A DNA stretch of 64,000 bases from Adiantum capillus-veneris (lineage: Eukaryota > Streptophyta > Polypodiopsida > Polypodiales > Pteridaceae). Below, piece after piece: positions 57,671 through 64,000 of this stretch; positions within the stretch are counted from its first letter, which is position 1, and each line of letters starts with the position of its first letter. The position numbers were made by a program, and so were the translations under genes. The notes beneath the pieces were generated by a model, which made no database searches, was not told where the DNA came from, and worked only from the letters and a program-made list of their open reading frames with translations. Where the stretch lies: positions 10,921,648 through 10,985,647 of the forward strand of contig CM043968.1 in the NCBI GenBank assembly GCA_014529385.2, in the 5' to 3' direction.

Positions 57671-60600
57671 ATGGCCTAGCCTTGAACTTAATGCCCATGC
57701 TTTGAAGGCTAGTGCTAATCCTTTGTAATTAGAGTAGCTCTTCTTGATTAATCTAATCTCTATTTTACTCATCAATCTTGTCTTCTCTCTACATTTCATT
57801 AATGTCATAAAGTAGTTTTTCTTTGATGAGCATTTCAATTAGTTGCTGATTTGTTTAATTCTTTTCATTTGTGTAGTGTGTCGGCACTCTTGGTCATGTG
57901 ATTAGAGTTTGTGCCTAATTGTGTGCTTATGTGTGTAGAGGTTTAAGAGCTTTGAGCTTAATACCACTTGTGTGTATTGGGGAGGCCAACTTCAATGCAA
58001 TTACTGTGTGCTTTGGTCATGGATGCTTGTATTGATTGTGATCTTGTGGCTTGATAAGATTTGCAAGTCGGACTTTGGTGGACTTGGTGTGTGTAGGAGT
58101 TGATTGATTGATGATTAGAGTGTGATTAGAGTTAGTCTTCTGTACTTGCATTGGAGAGGAACTCTCTTGAATCCTCTTATTCATTGTGTTCGATGACGCT
58201 CTCATACTTAGTTGTGTGATGTTTTCATGCCCTAGCCGGGTGATGCTCTCTCTGGATTAATGATTTTGTCAGAGTTAGCCTATGCTATGACTACTTCTAA
58301 CATTCAATGTTGTTGGCAGAGAGCGGTTGCCTAAGCTAGAGGAGAATATGATACTTTGATAAGAGTAATTTCACTACAAATTCATCGGTTTTGAGTGTGT
58401 TTAACTCAATTTATTTAATTTGATTGTATGTGCAAGTAATTGGAAGCTTATTTTTGAGTTATGAATACCCCAAACCCCCAATTTCACCCACAATTTCACT
58501 AATTTTTGACTAACCATTACTAATTTCACTTCATTTCTATGCCAATTTTTGACTAATTTCATGCTAACAATCACTACTTTTTACTAACATTTGACTAATC
58601 TTTCTAGCCTAACCACTAACCTTTGAAGTGTAATGTAATCCCCTTGTTAGAGGTGGAATCATCACTCTAATCAAATTAATTGAGCTAATTTGTGCATAGT
58701 TTGATGATTTGAGTGCAATGATGCATCTTATTGGGGAGCAAAGAAATAGCTTGGAGTGTGATTATGATGTAAGTTCACTCACTTGCTCATTTCATTTCTT
58801 GATTGATTAATGTGGTTCATTGAGTGCTAATCACTTTCTAAAATTAGGCGTGTAAATTAATTGACCTACACTTTGCACCTAATTTGATTCACTTGGGATG
58901 AAATTAATGCTCAATTTTAACTTATGAACCTTGTGTGTGTCAAGATAATTCTTAATTCTCATCAAGAATTTATGTGTGTGCATAAAGATCATTGTGTGTG
59001 TAATGCACCAAAGAGGAAAAAAATTGCCATAAAATTCAAGTGTGTGTGCACCTTCTTGAGTGTGTGCATGCATATAGCTTGCGTAATTGATGATATATGA
59101 GTATAAAATCATGTATTTGATGTGAATATTAGGCTAATTCAATCATTACATATGTCTAATTGCCAAAAATTTGGGCAAAAATTGAGTGTGTGCTCAATTG
59201 AAGACCACTTGATTTAATGATTGATGGTCAATTGGGGTACCCAAATGCTTTTTTATTGTGAATTGTGCATGAAATATGTGTGCAAGCATTACGAATAGGC
59301 CTAATTGTATTTCCAATTGAGCTAAATTTGGATTTTTGTGCTTAATTTGGGAGTGTGTGCATTGCTTAATTAAGGAAAATTAAGATTGATTTTGAGAAAT
59401 TGAGCATGTATGCATCTGTTTATGCTTGATAGAGCTTGCAATTTGAGCATTGCAACGAGGAATTGATGGATTTTTTGCATATAATTTTGGTCTAAATTTG
59501 GGTGTGTGTGTGCCTACTTAATGACATTTGGTATCCAAATCCAGGATAAATGATTCGTCTTGGTTATCAATCATAATGATTAATGGACCTAAAGATTGGT
59601 TTGTATCATCAAATGATTTGAGATAAAATGACCCAATTGGTACTCAATGGGGGATGATTTTAAGTGAAATACCATTACAATGTATGCTAAATTGATTGGT
59701 GTGGTAAAAAGTGCATTGATTTGTGTGTATATAAGTGCAAATGTGGGTAGCCTCACAAGGCTAAATGACAGTGTAACTAGGTTCGAATGATTTTGATGCT
59801 GGAAATGAGAAACTTGAAGTTACAATGTTTGTAAGTCTTCCAATGAAGAATGCGTGCACTTGATTGGCTTAGGTACATTGCCCATTGAATGACAGTTGAC
59901 ACCAATTTTATTGAGATTTTTTAAAAGTATTTTTGCTTGATACTATTCTCATTACATGTGTATTTTCAAATGATTAGTTATGGCGTCAAATATGTGTGTA
60001 CTTTATTGGAACTTTAAGAATCAAGGATGCACACCATTTGATGTTAGTAAAATTGTCATCTAAGTGATTGGAAGTGGCAACCAAAAAAGAAATTGAGGAA
60101 TTGTGCTTTAGGTTTTAGAATGAATTTTTGTGTGCACCATTAAAGAATGCAAATAAAACGTTTTGATATCCCAATTGGATTCTAGAGAATAGGGCTTGAC
60201 ATTTTGGAAGGAAGGTTTTTGACATAAAACTGTGAGCTTGAATTGTTTACTGAGTTTTTATTGGATATGTGTGCCTCATTTTTTATCCCACTAATTAGTT
60301 GAACGTGATCATGCACATACCCTTTCTTGCCTTGTGAATATGCTCTTTGAAAATGAAATAAGAAATAATCCAAACTTTGTCTCTTGCTACCTCACGTGTC
60401 TTACCCATAAACACACTCACAACAATAAATGCAAGTGTCATAACGATGCACACACACACACTACACTCAAACTTTCTCTCTCTTTACCTGGCTTGCTACA
60501 TGCCATCACAGACTCACCCTCCCACCTCACAAATTCCACCACTTTCCTCACTCGCATGACTCTTATGTAGCCAGTAACGCAGGACCAACTATAGAACACC

Positions 60601-60755
60601 CCACCTTTGGCAGGTTTCATTTTTTTTCATAGTTTTGTTCTCTTTTGCCTCTGTTAGCTTGCAAACAACTCACAATCATGTGGTGTTGGACCCACAAAAT
60701 CAGTACCCTTGGCGGTGGCTTGACCTTGCCTTTTTCGCTTTTAGTATACCCACCA

Positions 60756-60756
60756 T

Positions 60757-60787
<31 letters not shown>

Positions 60788-60800
60788 ACTCACACACACA
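60756..60800. repeat. (CA)n microsatellite
   Basis: CA repeat interrupted twice by CT. Confidence 0.95.
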
Positions 60801-60810
60801 ATCAAGTTCC

Positions 60811-61070
60811 CCAAATATTGCATTATGTTTCTCTCCTCTTGATCTTTCTATTGAGTATATTCATTATCAGTCTTGTGACTAAAGTTCACGTCTACGGTGT
60901 ATGAGACTAAATCCACTATTTTGATAACATTTTCAAGTGATAATGTGAATTTTTTGATAGGAGGTTGATTCTAAGTTTTAGTGGATGTTATTAGACCACT
61001 TTTGCTCATGTTTTGATGACCCAAAAAATGATGCTTTGTGATTCATGTACCTCTTAAAAATGAGGAGTGT
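60811..61070. repeat. Dispersed repeat, copy 2 of 2
   Basis: Collinear with 21955-22200, same orientation. Shared blocks are AAGTTCACGT-like, CAAGTGATAATG, CATGTTTTGATGACC and GATTCATGTACC. Confidence 0.75.
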
Positions 61071-62510
61071 TTGGGGGTTGTAGTATAGCACAATCCATCA
61101 ATGTAATGTAAAACACACAAAGATAAGAGAGAGAAGCATAGAGACACTTAGATTTGTATTATAGCTCCAATGTTAGCTACAATATGTGAAAGAAAATCCA
61201 TTTCCATAGCTACCTTCTTGTCCTCATCTACATTCTACCCTAGATCTCAAAACAATGAGCATCACACTATAGAATTTTCACATATATAGCTAGGGGTTCT
61301 TACAAATGACCGGCCACCAAAAGTATACAAATGAACATATGGATACAATTTGGAACTCGTAATGAGCCCAAATGATTTTACATAATGAATATGGAAAATA
61401 TGTCCATGAGTAAATAGGCAATGGCTATAAGTGTTGGAATCCCAATTTTCCTCCTTGCCTAGACCTTTTTTGTCCTCGACCAACCATGGTGTGAATCTAT
61501 AATAGTGCTTGGGACATTGGGTAGGAAGAATGTGCCCTTCAAAACAAGCATAAACATGAGAAGAATCATAAACCAACACATAATGAGCATAACTCATGAT
61601 ATCAATGAGACAAAAAGTAAAGTGAAGATGGATGTACACATGGTTTAGGACATGCCAATACCCAACTAGTCATAGGTTAGAAATCATACGCATTTGAAAG
61701 AATTAAAACATAAAAATTATGAGCTTATTAGTGGCATTAGGAAAAATATGAACCCTCTAGGGGCCCTTTGGGATTAAGGTTAATTAGAGGCCAGCCAATG
61801 AGAAGAGGGTGGTGGACACACTCTATGCCCTAAAAAATGTAGGGGGACAAAGTAGTCTTACACTTTTTAAATGGGCTCTTACCTAGTGAGAAGGTGGGGT
61901 GGGGGGGGGGGGCGGGTGGGTGGGCCATATGGAACCTCCAACTTCCCTCCTTTTTGATCTGGTTTTGAAAAAATCCCAAAAATTTGAAATTTTTCAAAAA
62001 TTTCAAAACTCAAATTTCATCTTCTGAAAACCCCCCTAAAACTATTTTATGGTCAAAAAAGCATTTTTTGATCTCAAAAAGTCAAAACGTGCATCCAAAA
62101 ACCCTAAAATTCAAAATTTTTAAAAAACTTTTAAAAAATCTTTTTTTGCTATCGAGAGCTCCCCCAAAATTAGTTATTAGGCAAAAAGGGATTTTCTCTC
62201 TCTAGAACCCCTTTTCCAACCCCTCCTTGGTTGCAACCATCACACTCATCCTCTACTCCAACACTCTCTCTCTTTACACCATCTCCATTGCTGCAGCAAG
62301 GAAGCTCCTCTCTCCTCCCCTACCACCTTCCATTGCCACACCAAGCAAGGCTTATCCACCTTCTCCTCCCAGTGCCACACCAAGCAAGGGTTGTCCACCT
62401 TCTCCCCCCATTGCCACAAGGGTTGACCATTTTCTCATATCACTTTATCACACCTACATTGTAGCAACAAGCAAGGTTCTTCTCCTCCTCCTAGTTTGCT
62501 TTGCTCAACC
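61071..62510. other. Upstream region and 5' leader of the 62.5 kb gene
   Basis: No gene recognised. 61901-61912 is a 12 G run in a G-rich block. 61980-62025 has overlapping short inverted repeats of AAATTTGAAATTT type. 62230-62510 is CT-rich, typical of plant 5' leaders. It contains a ~39 bp repeat (GCCACACCAAGCAAGG then TCCACCTTCTCC) in about two and a half copies at 62334-62430. Confidence 0.5.
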
Positions 62511-63851
62511 ATGGCCAACTCTACTTCGCAAAGGCGACCAAAGGATGAGGTCACAACACTTGCATGCCACAACACTAGAGGTGTAGATGATGAGTGGGTG
62601 CCACAAGAGTTCACCAAAGGTGCTTGGGTATACATGCAACCATCTGCTGTTGGCCCTCATCATGTGCGGAATCGTGCAAACTTGGATCTTCATTGGAAAG
62701 GAAAGCTCCTTGGCTTCAAGAACCACAAAGACAAGGGGACCATAGCCATTGTGCAACATGTTTTCTCAATGTCAACCATGCACTTGCAACAACCACCTCG
62801 ATTTCCAACACATTGTAAGTACATGTTTTGAGAATACAAAGCTAGGTGTGAAATCACAGTGTAATGTTATTATGGATTCATACTTAACATTTGTCATGCA
62901 TTTATAGTCATATTTCCATCCACGTTGGTGGAGGAGCAGCCACTACATAGTCTCTCCGGCACATTCAATGCTATACATGCGGATATTGGAGCAATAATGT
63001 TCCCGCATCTTTGCCCAACCAAACTGGTTCAAAGAAGGATTTTCTTCTATTCTCACTCCTATATTGTCTCTACTTCTACACAAGCATTTGGAACGCTTGA
63101 ACCCATCAAAGTAACTTCCTTATTAAGTATGGGGTGGCCGGTCCCAGATTTGTGGCCGGTAGCATCTTTCAAGCAAAAGATGATAATGGATGTCCAAAAC
63201 TCTTTGAAATACTCTAAAGCTTCTAGGTCTCTGGGCTTGAGCTGGTGTTTGCCTATTCATTGTTTTGTGCACATTTTTAAAGAGTCTGGATTTGTGGAGA
63301 CTACCACAATGCTTGTATGTAAAGATGCGCATTACGAGGAATTAGGAAGGCTTTTAGAAGAGGACTGGGGTTTTGTGGAGGGCATGCACAACGGGGACCG
63401 GTACCATTGTAAGGTTGGAGCTTCAGGTATTGGAATGCGCTATTTGAAATCCCGCACCTCCTTGTACATACGATTTCACTATGATCGTTGGATGTGCAAG
63501 CTTGGAGTGTGGACTCCCTTACAGAGTGTAGACGGCGCTATTGCAAGCTTTGACATTGCAGTGAAGATGCCCAACGATGCTTTGGAGGCAGTCCAAGTGA
63601 ACAAGCATTGGACTCTCAGTAATGTTCGAGAACATTTGGTTATTATGGGTTTTGAGGCCCTTCAACAAGCACAATTTCGTTTACAAGGTCACAAGGTGAG
63701 AATCCTTCCACCACATTTTCAATACATCATGGTTTGTCGATCATTAGATGCTTATTGTAATGAATGTCCGCAGATTGGGAAGAGAATGGAAGACAAATTG
63801 AAGGTCGAGGAGGACTGGGGGATAGATGGAACTATGCTATCGATCTTATAA
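62511..63851 (+). CDS. Two-exon gene for a 415-residue protein of unknown function
   Basis: Exon 1 is 62511-62814 and exon 2 is 62908-63851. The intron (62815-62907, 93 bp) starts GTAAGT and ends TTATAG. Splicing removes the frame break and gives 1,248 nt, 415 codons plus TAA. The ATG has an ideal plant context (AACCATGGCC) after a CT-rich leader. I do not recognise the family. Visible pieces: an aromatic, basic N-terminal module (FTKGAWVYMQ, then LDLHWKGKLLGFKNHKDKG) of possible SH3-like type around residues 30-90; a middle part rich in Trp and His with ADIGAIMFPHLCP; and near residues 310-370 a stretch (SFDIAVKMPND, then HWTLSNVREHLVIMGFEA and FRLQGHKV) whose strand-helix order recalls a ubiquitin-like beta-grasp. 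No signal peptide or membrane segment is seen. It may be a host gene or a TE-carried gene; its integrity favours function. Confidence 0.7.
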
Positions 63852-63896
63852 CTTTGTAACTCTTGCAATTTTCATATTGATCCCCGCTGTAATCAA

Positions 63897-63920
63897 CATG
63901 ATTTGCTTCGGCAAATCATG
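63897..63920 (+). promoter_or_regulatory. Perfect hairpin with C(UUCG)G tetraloop in the 3' region
   Basis: CATGATTTGC, loop TTCG, then GCAAATCATG: 10 perfect pairs closed by C-G around UUCG, an exceptionally stable RNA tetraloop. It lies 46 bp past the stop codon of the preceding gene, so it is probably in its 3' UTR. Its role (stability, processing, protein binding) is inference. Confidence 0.8.
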
Positions 63921-64000
63921 CCTTTGAATATAATTTTTGGCATTGGGATGAGAAATCATTTTTTGGTGAAAGTGCCTTTTTATGTCTTAAAAAAAGGGTA

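Larger units (their letters stand above)
56821..60810. other. AT-rich, GTGTGTG-studded spacer
   Basis: 4 kb without recognised gene. It contains a GT run at 56950-56965, a 14 bp tandem repeat at 57604-57670, and many isolated GTGTGTGC blocks between 58.9 and 60.3 kb. 60757-60800 is a CA tract. Long open stretches are absent. Confidence 0.5.

Noticed and set aside
62227-62586. Proline-rich reading frame before the unknown gene
   Set aside because: It lacks an ATG start, lies in a CT-rich leader in another frame from the 62511 start, and is explained by the leader repeat.
1-64000. CRISPR array, bacterial operon, tRNA or rRNA gene
   Set aside because: No regularly spaced identical repeats with unique spacers, no Shine-Dalgarno-led gene clusters, and no cloverleaf or rRNA sequence recognised.

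Overview
This window looks like plant nuclear DNA from a repeat-rich land plant. The evidence is a GT-AG spliced proteasome gene, several LTR retrotransposons of plant Ty1/copia and Ty3/gypsy type, initiator-methionine tRNA primer sites, many long microsatellites and AT-rich spacers. A fern, lycophyte or similar lineage is possible, but the sequence alone does not decide it. There are no bacterial operons, CRISPR arrays or recognisable tRNA or rRNA genes.

Layout. 1-7.2 kb: an inverted gypsy end fragment (integrase tail plus chromodomain, minus strand) head-to-head with a decayed plus-strand gypsy element (gag, protease, RT, RNase H, integrase). That element is split by a 1.7 kb insert lying between two diverged copies of the same 90 bp. 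7.6-8.0 kb: another gypsy integrase tail. 9.2-10.85 kb: six exons of RPN3, a 26S proteasome lid subunit, without its N-terminal exons. 11.2-14.9 kb: no recognised gene, but a 37-base G tract and a 12 bp perfect hairpin. 14.9-20.05 kb: copia family A copy 1 (minus). 20-24.4 kb: AT-rich DNA with dispersed and tandem repeats. 24.4-29.9 kb: copia family B (minus), the youngest insertion, with a perfect 5 bp target duplication. 33.3-40.36 kb: the 3' part of a different gypsy element carrying an unusual long ORF after integrase, split by copia family A copy 2 (35.2-39.5 kb). 41.0-42.2 kb: an unrecognised minus-strand coding relic. 44.1-47.7 kb: a decayed chromovirus with a C-terminal chromodomain. 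52.2-53.5 kb: a gypsy remnant that abuts a deleted copia family C element (53.56-55.76 kb, minus). 56.8-62.5 kb: low-complexity AT-rich DNA. 62.5-63.85 kb: an intact two-exon gene for a 415-residue protein I do not recognise.

Only RPN3 and the 62.5 kb gene look like host genes. All the retroelements are broken by stops, frameshifts or deletions. The two family A copies carry complementary damage: copy 1 keeps gag but has a mutated protease and a gap in integrase, while copy 2 keeps the protease motif and an ungapped integrase core but has lost most of gag. The likeliest novel items are the 415-residue gene with its UUCG-capped 3' hairpin, and the post-integrase coiled-coil ORF at 33.8-40.4 kb.
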